DNA of 64,000 bases from Quercus robur. Taxonomy: Eukaryota > Streptophyta > Magnoliopsida > Fagales > Fagaceae. The DNA is taken from assembly GCF_932294415.1 (NCBI RefSeq), contig NC_065539.1:34226001-34290000 (forward strand), read 5' to 3'. Under the pieces are notes generated by a model that searched no databases, was not told where the DNA came from, and saw only the letters and a program-made list of their open reading frames with translations. Below, piece by piece: positions 1 through 10,056 of the stretch. The first letter of the stretch is position 1. The number at the start of each line of letters is the position of its first letter. The position numbers and the translations under genes are program-made.

Positions 1-410
1 TAGATAAGTTCGGGTGAGAGACTTTACAAGAATTATTATATGTATTAAACCTCACATAAAGTGGTTGTTATCTAAGAAACTGTTGTAAAAAAATTTCTTT
101 TGTAATAGAAACTATATTTCTTTTGTATACAATTAACGTGTATCTTTCGCCATAAAATTTTCAAATTAACCTTTTATTTACTTATGTTATGGATGTGTAG
201 TAAATGACTAAATTTTAGGATTAAAAATACTACATTTTACGAATAGACAAAAAATGATAACTGTCATACATAAAATTTGAAAAAAAAAAAAAAAAAACCC
301 ACATCAACAATTAATAAGTAGTCTGTAAATATCTGACAATACTCTCTACTCGAACCTATCAGTTAAACTTATGCTTTAATTAAACTTGCGCATTTTCATA
401 ATAATAACTA

Positions 411-446
411 GCCTCTGAGCACGCGCTCACGCGCGTGCTCAGAGGC
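411..446. repeat. GC-rich 16-bp hairpin (unit 1)
   Basis: A perfect inverted repeat, GCCTCTGAGCACGCGC (411-426) against 431-446 with a TCAC loop, preceded by CTAG. It stands out in a strongly AT-rich context. The same hairpin occurs at 3424-3459 (one mismatch), 6157-6192 and 6490-6525. Confidence 0.95.
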
Positions 447-859
447 TCTTCTATTTTTTGGGTAAGGATTAAATTAGAGCATTTATTATAATTTGGAATT
501 ATTATATTTTTCAAGCACAAAAAAAAAAACTTAGGAGTGTGATGAGTGTCATGTGTGGAAAAATAATTTTCCAATCACACCCCTAGATTCACATTTTAAG
601 AAATTATAACCATGATCACCTCATGAATAGATAGTGAGTTTTTTTTAAAAAAAGTAAGGTCAACAATGTCCATCACTCTCTTATTAGGTTTTTAATTTTA
701 TTATTTCTTTAAAAAAAAAAAAAAAAAGGTTTTTCATTTTATCAAAAGGTTAACCACAATTATCTATTTCTAACTGCATTTGCACAAAATTTGAGTTCTA
801 CTTTTTTTTTTTTTTATATATATATGTATCACGTTAACTCTTTTTTTTTTTTTTTTTTT

Positions 860-1401
860 TAAATTTAATTTTGAAATGTTGGTGGTGACTAAAAACAAAA
901 AAAAGCCACGTTGTATAAAAAAAAAAAAAATCCTACGTTTTGTAAAAAAAAAAAGCTATGGCCGACCCTTTTTCTTTTCAAATTCAAAAAAAAAAAAAAA
1001 ACCCTTAATACGTTTGAATTACACTCCCACATTTTACTCCTAACAAATTGTTTGAATTCCACTCTCCCATGTTTTACTCCTAAGAAACTGCTTTACTTTT
1101 TTTTTTTTTAAATTTAATTTTGAAATGTTGGTGGTGACTAAAAACAAAAAAAAGCCACGTTGTATAAAAAAAAAAAAAAATCCTACGTTTTGTAAAAAAA
1201 AAAAAAAAGTCACGTTGTATAAAAAAAAAAAAAATCCTACGTTTTGTAAAAAAAAAAAACTATGGCTGACCCTTTTTCTTTTCAAATTCAAAAAAAAAAA
1301 AAAAAACCCTTAACACGTTTGAATTCCACTCCCACATTTTACTCCTAACAAATTGTTTGAATTCCACTCTCCCATGTTTTACTCCTAAGAAACTGCTTTA
1401 C

Positions 1402-1432
<31 letters not shown>

Positions 1433-1960
1433 ATTTTGAAATGTTGGTGGTGACTAAAAACAAAAAAAAGCCACGTTGTATAAAAAAAAAAAAAAAGTCA
1501 CGTTGTATAAAAAAAAAAAAATCCTACGTTTTGTAAAAAAAAAAAACTATGGCTGACCCTTTTTCTTTTCAAATTAAAAAAAAAAAAAAAAAAACCCTTA
1601 ACACGTTTGAATTCCACTCCTACATTTTACTCCTAACAAATTGTTTGAATTCCACTCTCCCATGTTTTACTCCTAAGAAACTGCTTTACTTTTTTTTTTT
1701 TTTTTTTTAATTTAATTTTGAAATGTTGGTGGTGACTAAAAACAAAAAAAAGCCACGTTGTATAAAAAAAAAAAAAAAAAATCCTACGTTTTGTAAAAGA
1801 AAAAAACTATGGCCGACCCTTTTTCTTTTCAAATTCAAAAAAAAAAAAAAAAAAAAAAACCCTTAACACGTTTGAATTCCACTCCCACATTTTACTCCTA
1901 ACAAATTGTTTGAATTCCACTCTCCCATGTTTTACTCCTAAGAAACTGCTTTACTATCAA
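860..1960. repeat. Nested ~280-bp sub-repeat, four copies
   Basis: Sub-units begin with TTTGAAATGTTGGTGGTGAC near 870, 1119, 1434 and 1717. Each continues through GCCACGTTGTAT, a poly-A run, TCCTACGTTTTGT, another poly-A run, GGC(C/T)GACCCTTTTTC and two related CCACTC-(C)CCATGTTTTACTCC segments, and ends in a T run. Poly-A tracts of 10-22 bp recur within each copy. Short open frames here are translations of the homopolymers and are not credible genes. Confidence 0.9.
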
Positions 1961-2230
1961 ATTTAAAAATTTTAACTTCTCTTTAACTTCTTTTGCTTAT
2001 CCAGTTTTTATTTTATTTTATTTAAGTTTCATGTTATATCCTCCTTCCTTTTCATCTTCTTCTTCTTCTAGATATATCTAAATTATCCAACGTGCATGTT
2101 ATTAAAGAGAAGTTGAAAATTTTAAATTTGATAGTAAAGCAGTTTCTTAGGAGTAAAATATGGGAGAGTGGAATGCAAACAATTTGTTAGGAGTAAAATG
2201 TGGGAGTGGAATTCAAACGTGTTAAGGTTC

Positions 2231-2261
<31 letters not shown>

Positions 2262-2277
2262 AAAAAAAGGGTCGGCC

Positions 2278-2314
<37 letters not shown>

Positions 2315-2335
2315 AGTGGGATTTTTTTTTTCAAG
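1740..2335. repeat. Large inverted repeat (foldback) in unit 1
   Basis: The segment at about 1740-1990 recurs in inverted orientation at about 2100-2330. This includes the GGCCGACCC / GGGTCGGCC motif, CACGTTTGAATTCCACTCCC and AGAAACTGCTTTACTATC. The spacer of ~110 bp contains CTTCTT repeats. The arms are made of the same sub-unit as the neighbouring direct array, so the array itself turns round. The equivalent foldback in unit 2 lies at about 4480-5070. Confidence 0.85.
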
Positions 2336-2349
2336 GAAGAAAAACTTAC

Positions 2350-2496
2350 ATTAGTTTGAGCACCGGAGAGATATGACATGGCCAGTTCCCCAAGAAAGAG
2401 TTCCTTACCCTCAGCCACCACAGTTCTAGCACAAGCAATTGACACTATCTCTGCAATAGATGCCACTGCCCCTCCATGTACTGAACGATACACATT
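2350..2496 (-). pseudogene. Isolated exon of a hotdog-fold acyl-CoA thioesterase (unit 1)
   Basis: A 147-bp exon reading 49 codons without a stop. It is bounded on the minus strand by an AG acceptor (CTATGTAG) and a GTAAGT-type donor (AATGTAAGTT), phase 0 at both ends. The peptide contains HGGAVASIAE, ARTVVAEG and LFLGELAMSYLSGA, which resemble the PaaI/ACOT13-like hotdog thioesterases: the HGG turn, the long helix and the strand that follows it. No other exon was found nearby, so this is probably a captured or left-over exon and not a functional gene. The family call rests on remembered motifs; substrate cannot be given. Confidence 0.7.
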
Positions 2497-3423
2497 CTAC
2501 ATAGCCATGATAATGAATCAATGATAATATACAAATAGAAAAAAAAAAGGTCGGCCAGGGTTTTTTTTTTTTTTTTTTTTCTTTTACAAAAGTGGCTTTT
2601 TTTTTTTTTCAAAATAAAAACGTGATAGATAATTTTTTGTTAAAAACAATTATAACCATAAAAAAAAAAAAAAAAAACGTTTAACATTATTGACTCATAC
2701 GTGGTATTGATGATTATCACTACCAACATTTTCGGATAACTACTATTTTATTCAAATGTTTGCTTTATTCTTTTTTTTTTTTTTTTTTGGGAGAAGAATT
2801 TTCTATTTCTATTTGAATTCAAATATTTCAAACACAAACTCTAACAAACTTAAGCTATTATCTTTAACAACATATACCTTCAAACGTTGGTTGGTTAATT
2901 AAAGTTTAAAAAAAAAAAAAATACTTGGTTTAACCCTAATTCTTTTATCTCTCTCAGGTTCACGTACGCACAAACTTTTTGGATTGCATTGAGGAGTCAT
3001 TGGAATGGAATATTAGATAAGTTCGGGTGAGAGACTTTACAAGAATTATTATATGTATTAAACCTCACATAAAGTGGTTGTTATCTAAGAAACTGTTGTA
3101 AAAAAATTTCTTTTGTAATAGAAACTATATTTCTTTTGTATACAATTAACGTGTATCTTTTGCCATAAAATTTTCAAATTAACCTTTTATTTACTTATGT
3201 TATGGATGTGTAGTAAATGACTAAATTTTAGGATTAAAAATACTACATTTTACGAATAGACAAAAAATGATAACTGTCATACATAAAATTTGAAAAAAAA
3301 AAAAAAAAAACCCACATCAAAAATTAATAAGTAGTCTGTAAATATCTGACAATACTCTCTACTCGAACCTATCAGTTAAACTTATGCTTTAATTAAACTT
3401 GCGCATTTTCATAATAATAACTA

Positions 3424-3459
3424 GCCTCTGAGCACGCGCTCACGCACGTGCTCAGAGGC
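3424..3459. repeat. GC-rich hairpin (unit 2)
   Basis: Same 16-bp stem and TCAC loop as at 411-446, with one G-to-A mismatch in the right arm. Confidence 0.93.
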
Positions 3460-3860
3460 TCTTCTATTTTTTGGGTAAGGATTAAATTAGAGCATTTATT
3501 ATAATTTGGAATTATTATATTTTTCAAGCACAAAAAAAAAAACTTAGGAGTGTGATGAGTGTCATGTGTGGAAAAATAATTTTCCAATCACACCCCTAGA
3601 TTCACATTTTAAGAAATTATAACCATGATCACCTCATGAATAGATAGTGAGTTTTTTTTTAAAAAAATAAGGTCAACAATGTCCATCACTCTCTTATTAG
3701 GTTTTTAATTTTATTATTTCTTTAAAAAAAAAAAAAGGTTTTTCATTTTATCAAAAGGTTAACCACAATTATCTATTTCTAACTGCATTTGCACTAAATT
3801 TGAGTTCTACTTTTTTTTTTTTTTTTTATATATATATGTATCACGTTAACTCTTTTTTTT

Positions 3861-4685
3861 TAATTTAATTTTGAAATGTTGGTGGTGACTAAAAACAAAA
3901 AAAAGCCACGTTGTATAAAAAAAAAAAAAAATCCTACGTTTTGTAAAAAAAAAAGCTATGGCCGACCCTTTTTCTTTTCAAATTCAAAAAAAAAAAAAAA
4001 AAACCCTTAATACGTTTGAATTCCACTCCCACATTTTACTCCTAACAAATTGTTTGAATTCCACTCTCCCATGTTTTACTCCTAAGAAACTGCTTTACTT
4101 TTTTTTTTTTTTTAAATTTAATTTTGAAATGTTGGTGGTGACTAAAAACAAAAAAAAGCCACGTTGTATAAAAAAAAAAAAAAAAATCCTACGTTTTGTA
4201 AAAAAAAAAAAAAAAGTCACGTTGTATAAAAAAAAAAAAAATCCTACGTTTTGTAAAAAAAAAAAACTATGGCTGACCCTTTTTCTTTTCAAATTCAAAA
4301 AAAAAAAAAAAAAAACCCTTAACACGTTTGAATTCCACTCCCACATTTTACTCCTAACAAATTGTTTGAATTCCACTCTCCCATGTTTTACTCCTAAGAA
4401 ACTGCTTTACTTTTTTTTTTTCTTTTTTTTTTTTAATTTAATTTTGAAATGTTGGTGGTGACTAAAAACAAAAAAAAGCCACGTTGTATAAAAAAAAAAA
4501 AAAAAATCCTACGTTTTGTAAAAGAAAAAAACTATGGCCGACCCTTTTTATTTTAAAATTAAAAAAAAAAAAAAAAAAAAAAAACCCTTAACACGTTTGA
4601 ATTCCACTCCCACATTTTACTCCTAACAAATTGTTTGAATTCCACTCTCCCATGTTTTACTCCTAAGAAACTGCTTTACTATCAA
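3861..4685. repeat. Nested ~280-bp sub-repeat, three copies (unit 2)
   Basis: Same sub-unit as at 860-1960, starting near 3870, 4120 and 4443. The copy number of three instead of four explains most of the length difference between the two large units. Confidence 0.9.
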
Positions 4686-4955
4686 ATTTAAAAATTTTAA
4701 CTTCTCTTTAACTTCTTTTGCTTATCCAGTTTTTATTTTATTTTATTTAAGTTTCATGTTATATCCTCCTTCCTTTTCATCTTCTTCTTCTTCTAGATAT
4801 ATCTAAATTATCCAACGTGCATGTTATTAAAGAGAAGTTGAAAATTTTAAATTTGATAGTAAAGCAGTTTCTTAGGAGTAAAATATGGGAGAGTGGAATG
4901 CAAACAATTTGTTAGGAGTAAAATGTGGAAGTGGAATTCAAACGTGTTAAGGTTC

Positions 4956-4987
<32 letters not shown>

Positions 4988-5003
4988 AAAAAAAGGGTCG
5001 GCC

Positions 5004-5054
<51 letters not shown>

Positions 5055-5089
5055 AGTGGGATTTTTTTTTTCAAGGAAGAAAAACTTAC

Positions 5090-5236
5090 ATTAGTTTGAG
5101 CACCGGAGAGATATGACATGGCCAGTTCCCCAAGAAAGAGTTCCTTACCCTCAGCCACCACAGTTCTAGCACAAGCAATTGACACTATCTCTGCAATAGA
5201 TGCCACTGCCCCTCCATGTATTGAACGATACACATT
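5090..5236 (-). pseudogene. Isolated thioesterase exon, second copy (unit 2)
   Basis: Second copy of the exon at 2350-2496, at a constant offset of 2740 bp. The acceptor, donor and full reading frame are retained. The only coding difference noticed is in the codon after VYRS (Val to Ile, the GTA/ATA region near 5222). An unbroken frame in both copies could reflect recent duplication as easily as selection. Confidence 0.7.
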
Positions 5237-6153
5237 CTACATAGCCATGATAATGAATCAATGATAATATACAAATAGAAAAAAAAAGGGTCGGCCAGAT
5301 TTTTTTTTTTTTTTTTTCTTTTACAAAGGTGGCTTTTTTTTTTTTCAAAATAAAAACGTGGTAGATAATTTTTTGTTAAAAACAATTATAACCATAAAAA
5401 AAAAAAAAAACGTTTAACATTATTGACTCATACGTGGTATTGATGATTATCACTACCAACATTTTCGGATAACTACTATTTTATTCAAATGTTTGCTTTA
5501 TTCTTTTTTTTTTTTTTTTTGGGAGAAGAATTTTCTATTTCTATTTGAATTCAAATATTTCAAACACAAACTCTAACAAACTTAAGCTATTATCTTTAAC
5601 AACATATACCTTCAAACGTTGGTTGGTTAATTAAAGTTTAAAAAAAAAAAAAAATACTTGGTTTAACCCTAATTCTTTTATCTCTCTCAGGTTCACGTAC
5701 GCACAAACTTTTTGGATTGCATTGAGGAGTCATTGGAATGGAATATTAGATAAGTTCGGGTGAGAGACTTTACAAGAATTATTATATGTATTAAACCTCA
5801 CATAAAGTGGTTGTTATCTAAGAAACTGTTGTAAAAAAATTTCTTTTGTAATAGAAACTATATTTCTTTTGTATACAATTAACGTGTATCTTTTGCCATA
5901 AAATTTTCAAATTAACCTTTTATTTACTTATGTTATGGATGTGTAGTAAATGACTAAATTTTAGGATTAAAAATACTACATTTTACGAATAGACAAAAAA
6001 TGATAACTGTCATACATAAAATTTGAAAAAAAAAAAAAAAAAACCCACATCAACAATTAATAAGTAGTCTGTAAATATCTGACAATACTCTCTACTCGAA
6101 CCTATCAGTTAAACTTATGCTTTAATTAAACTTGCGCATTTTCATAATAATAA

Positions 6154-6528
6154 CTAGCCTCTGAGCACGCGCTCACGCGCGTGCTCAGAGGCTCTTCTAT
6201 TTTTTGGGTAAGGATTAAATTAGAGCATTTATTATAATTTGGAATTATTATATTTTTCAAGCACAAAAAAAAAAAACTTAGGAGTGTGATGAGTGTCATG
6301 TGTGGAAAAATCATTTTCCAATCACAATATTTTTTCATCACAAAAAAATCTAGGGGTGTGATTGGAAAATTATTTCTCCACACATGACACTCATCACACT
6401 CCTAGGTTTTTTTTTTTGTGATTGAAAAATATAATAATTCCAAATTATAATAAATGCTCTAATTTAATCCTTACCCAAAAAATAGAAGAGCCTCTGAGCA
6501 CGCGCATGAGCGCGTGCTCAGAGGCTAG
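6154..6528. mobile_element. Palindromic element with CTAG-bounded terminal hairpins
   Basis: A ~375-bp near-palindrome. Its left arm from CTAG (6154) is mirrored by a right arm ending in CTAG (6528), with hairpins at 6157-6192 and 6490-6525. Each end reads outward as hairpin-CTAG-T, which resembles the 3' end of a Helitron (hairpin plus CTRR before T). A TA-flanked foldback MITE is an alternative. Weak similarity between the two outer flanks continues beyond CTAG, so the true ends are uncertain. It replaces the rest of the third tandem unit. Confidence 0.55.
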
Positions 6529-6529
6529 T

Positions 6530-7481
6530 ATATATATTATTAAAATAAAATGCACAACACGGTATAACCGTATAAGATGCAAAATTACATTATATATCTT
6601 AACTTTTAAAAACTTTCAACATATCTCCTTAGAATTTGACTAAATTGAAATATTTGGTGAAGAATTTAAGTGATACCACACCCTCATTGAGTAAACACCC
6701 TAATCAAAATTTTCTTTTTCGTTTTAATTGTAGGGGTGAGTTTTTTAAAAGAACCACACCAAAGATTCTAACCGAGCCATATGGTATATGAATTGAAATT
6801 CACTGAATTTGAACCTACAAGAATAGAACGGTCTACTATCTAGGTTTTAGAACAATATATATGGGTTAATCGGACGCACCTAAAAGGTTTATTCAGTAGA
6901 AAGAACTTTGGAGATGGACTGCAGAGTATTGAGATTCTGGAAGGTATTTATAGGTTTTGTTTTTACTTTTTAGTAGGAATATATTAGCGATCAGTTCCTT
7001 ATAAAGTGTGGGAACCTAACATGTCATACTCTCAGGTTTGGTTGAAGGGATGGGCTCCTATTAATGCAAAATGGGTGAAAGCGAAATGATGGGTGCACCG
7101 AATGTTCTTACGCACTCCTATTAATATTAGGGAGCTCAGCTATCAAGCTTTAAGCGTTACTGACCAAAAAAAGGAATTATCCTTCAAGATTTTTAGCCAA
7201 TCCTTTTTCAAAGCATTCTTGCTTAGGATATGCCACATTCAATGTACAATGATTGACAGGATGATGAATTACCATATGGGGAGTAGATTTGGACCAAACA
7301 TCCTTTGGGTCAAGTGCTAGTCTAGGGACTTGTTGGAGGCCAGGGCACATTGGCGTTGGGTAGAGTGATAAAAGCCTCCCAAACCCATCAAGTGAAATAA
7401 GGCCCAAACCCACCCGATAACTTTTTTTTTTTTTTTTTTGAGAATGACCCACCCAATAACTAATTGAGTTAAATGTGTATA
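6530..7481. other. Intergenic, no gene seen
   Basis: AT-rich sequence between the tandem array and the Mutator-like element. Only short incidental open frames; no domain, RNA gene or clear repeat recognised. Confidence 0.6.
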
Positions 7482-7491
7482 GACTCAATCA

Positions 7492-8045
7492 GGCAAAAAT
7501 GGCCCAATACCATCAATTTTGGAAATAATTTGCCTAGAAACACTGTTTCTGAACTATATAGCAATGTACCACTTTTTCTGGTACTCGAGCTTGGTGATCT
7601 CGAGTACCATGTTTTTTTAATCCACTGTCGCCCCATATTCAAGGAGCCCTATAGTGGCGTTTTTAAGCCCTATAGTGACGTTTTCGGGCCCTATAGCGGC
7701 GTTTTCCTGCAAAATTTTTTTTATAAGTCCCCATAACAGGTTCAAGGGCCCTATAGTGGCGTTTTTAATCCCTATAGTGACGTTTTTGGGCTCTATAGCG
7801 GTGTTTTCCTGCAAAATTTTTTTTATAAGTCCCCATAACAGGTTCAAGGGGCCCTATAGTGGCGTTTTTAAGCCCTATAGTGACGTTTTCGGGCCCTATA
7901 GCGGCGGTTTTTTTTTGAGAAGATGTTTGACCAATGAAAAGATGGTACTCGAGTACCAGAAAAAGTGGTACATTGCTATATAGTTCAGAAACAGTGTTTC
8001 TGGGCAAATTATTTCCAAAATTGATGGTATTGGGCCATTTTTGCC
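7492..8045. mobile_element. Non-autonomous Mutator-like foldback element
   Basis: The ends form a terminal inverted repeat of about 115 bp (GGCAAAAATGGCCCAATACC at the left, its complement at the right). The element is flanked by an identical 10-bp direct repeat GACTCAATCA at 7482-7491 and 8046-8055. Long inverted ends with a 9-11-bp target duplication are typical of Mutator-like elements. There is no transposase; the core is a nested tandem repeat. Confidence 0.88.
7647..7908. repeat. Nested minisatellite inside the Mutator-like element
   Basis: A ~102-103-bp unit starts at 7647, 7749 and 7852 (third copy truncated). Each unit holds three ~21-bp iterations of the form CCCTATAGTGRCGTTTT followed by a spacer with TTTTATAAGTCCCCATAACAG. 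It is rich in CpG compared with its surroundings. Confidence 0.9.
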
Positions 8046-8055
8046 GACTCAATCA

Positions 8056-8934
8056 TACATAAGTATTAGTTTGGTGACTTTGGTCTTAACTGGGTACCTA
8101 ATTAGACCCAAGTATAAGCCAAGTATAATTTACCCAATAGCCTTAATACTCTCACTCTCTCTCTGTTCAAACCCAAAAAATAACCATAATGAAATTTGTA
8201 TGGCCACAAGTCATTGGTTTTAGATTGTATGGCCAAAAAGGCATTGATTTGTTGAAATTTGTGATTCACTGGGAAGACAGGCTACAAGTTGTTGATCCAT
8301 GGATTTGTGGTTCATATTTGTATCGAGATGATTTCTTCTTCTTCTTCAACTTTTTGAGTTGTAGTTGTGGTAATTTGCACTAGGGTTTGAGTTTTTGGAC
8401 TATGGATATGGTGATTTGTTTCTGTATGGTTGGTGAGAAAGTGCGAGAGAGTGAAAAAACTTGATTTTCTTTTGGTGAGTTGTATATGTTTAGTTGATGA
8501 TAAAGTGATAGAAAGTAAAAGAAAATTTTGATTTCTTTTGGTGGTTTGCATTTGTTTGGCTTTATGGAAAGTGAGTTAAATATATATGAATTTTTTTTTT
8601 ATATAGTTTCTGTTTGGTTGGTGAGAAACAAAGAAAATGTTGCTAAGAAAGTTGAAATTCTTTTATGCTTTCTCCCTTTTATTGAATTAAAAAAAATATT
8701 TTATATACTAATACACAATATATATATATATATATATTGGGTAATTGGGTAGGTTGGGTTTTATTTTCAATAATTGAGTTTATATATATATATATATATA
8801 TATTGGGTAATTGGGTAGGTTGGGTTTTATTTTCAATAATTGAGTTTAGTTGGGTATGGGTATGTATTATTTGGTTAAATGGGTAAGGGGCCAATGTGTG
8901 TTTATATACGTAGCCCATTTATGATCTACCCAAA
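8056..8934. other. Intergenic, no gene recognised
   Basis: Open frames at 8189-8383 and 8528-8752 show no family I recognise and have low-complexity composition. Apart from the TA-rich tandem duplication, nothing is supported. Confidence 0.5.
8716..8860. repeat. ~72-bp tandem duplication with (TA)n
   Basis: The segment (TA)n-TTGGGTAATTGGGTAGG through CAATAATTGAGTTT is present twice in direct orientation, with a TA dinucleotide run at the start of each copy. Confidence 0.85.
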
Positions 8935-9430
8935 TGTTATGATCCTAGTGTCCCACATTGGTTAAGTGTAAATTTGACCATGTGTTTATAAGCTCTTGGA
9001 CACTCTCCCTTTGTAAGCAGGTTTTAAGGGTAGGTTCTATCCATGGATTTTGTAACATTTGGTATCAGAGCCAACTATCACCCCAATTAATTAAGTGTAG
9101 CTCATTAAGTATGGGATCAAAAGAGTTGCGGTTTTGTGGTCGGATCCCAAAAGGGGCGACCTAGATGCTAGATTAAAATTACTAATAGTTGAGTGGAGTC
9201 ACCAAAAAGAGAAAGGGCTATCAACGGGTCAATGTCACTAGAGTGAGCCATCGTGGACATCGGTTGTGGAGCGTCGTGGTATGTTATGATATTTGTATCC
9301 CACATTGGTTATTTAACCATGTGTTTATAAGCTCTTGGGCACTCTCCCCCTACAACCGGTTTTTAAGAGTGAATCCTACCTATGGGTTTGTAACATTTGG
9401 GTATCAAAGCCAAACACTAGGATCATAACA
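8935..9430 (+). mobile_element. TRIM-type miniature LTR retrotransposon
   Basis: A terminal repeat starts TGTTATGAT at 8935 and ends TTTGTAACA at 9057 (123 bp). It recurs, diverged, at 9282-9395 (114 bp). The sequence TGGTATCAGAGCC at 9060-9072, two bases after the first repeat, is the usual primer-binding site for initiator tRNA-Met. The internal part is only about 220 bp and non-coding. A second, mutated primer-site-like sequence follows the right repeat, and CTAGGATCATAACA (9417-9430) is the exact inverse of the first 14 bases of the element. Confidence 0.82.
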
Positions 9431-9638
9431 CCAAACTCCCTAATTGCCAACCCTACCAATGAGCTTTGAGACCCCTTTTTATCCCTCCGTTAATCTTTTA
9501 TGGCATTCTTGTAGAGTGGATTGGAATGAAATATTTTGACCAACCATTTTGATGGGAAGAGGGAAAAAAAGTATGCAGATTATATGCAACTTGTGTATCA
9601 CATATAGATGATGCGTGGTAGATTCCACTATTGAATAA
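9431..9638. other. Intergenic spacer
   Basis: No recognised feature. TCCAC at 9634-9638 matches TCCAC at 21255-21259 and may be the target duplication of the outer retroelement. Confidence 0.4.
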
Positions 9639-10041
9639 ATTTAGAGTTGCAGCGAAAAATAAATAAACATAAACATAGATTCGACCATAGTTGTTTAAGT
9701 GTTTAGAGAAAAAGAAGACTCACTATATGATAGAGTATCTATAAAAGGTGTCTTCTAGTCTATGATATTTACCTTACATATTTCCTTTTGATGAAGACAT
9801 GCCATATATATAGGCTAGACTAGGGACCCTTTTAAATTAAGATTTGTTCCATAACCTCCTTCCATCAAGGAGTTTAAAACTTGTGACCTCAAGGTATTTA
9901 TTAATCAAAGGGGTTATACCAATTGAGAGTTAAATAGAATTGTTGTTTACCATAAAGTCTTTCACAAATAAAATCCTTAAGACATGAGTTTTCATTTATC
10001 ATTTAAATGTGGGCCACATGAAGTTTTCTTAAAATCTTACA
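9639..10041 (-). repeat. LTR of the outer element (3' copy)
   Basis: About 403 bp. It begins on the minus strand with TGTAAG immediately after a polypurine tract and ends near TATTGAATAAATTTAG on the plus strand. It aligns over about 240 bp with 21010-21254. Confidence 0.7.
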
Positions 10042-10056
10042 TTCTCCCACTTGGCT

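Larger units (their letters stand above)
1..6335. repeat. Tandem array of ~2.7-3.0 kb units (two full, one partial)
   Basis: The unit starting TAGATAAGTTCGGGTGAG at 1 restarts at 3014 and again at 5747. Unit 1 is therefore 3013 bp and unit 2 is 2733 bp. The difference is close to one internal ~280-bp sub-unit: four in unit 1, three in unit 2. The third unit is lost after about 6335, where an inverted copy begins. Units 1 and 2 differ by few substitutions outside the homopolymers, so the duplication looks recent, or recently homogenised. No intact gene is present; each complete unit carries one thioesterase-like exon. A collapsed or expanded assembly of a larger array is possible. Confidence 0.93.

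Noticed and set aside
911..4461. Open frames of 60-167 codons in the left array (Lys/Phe-rich proteins)
   Set aside because: They are translations of A and T homopolymers within tandem repeats, with no conserved domain and start codons inside the repeats.
411..6525. The repeated GC-rich hairpins as a CRISPR-like array
   Set aside because: Spacing is thousands of bases, the copies are part of larger repeats, and the genome is that of a plant.
7617..8052. Frames reading ENAAIGPENVTIGLKNATIG-like repeats
   Set aside because: A repeat protein is unlikely: this is the minisatellite of the foldback element, open on both strands because its unit lengths and composition avoid stops.
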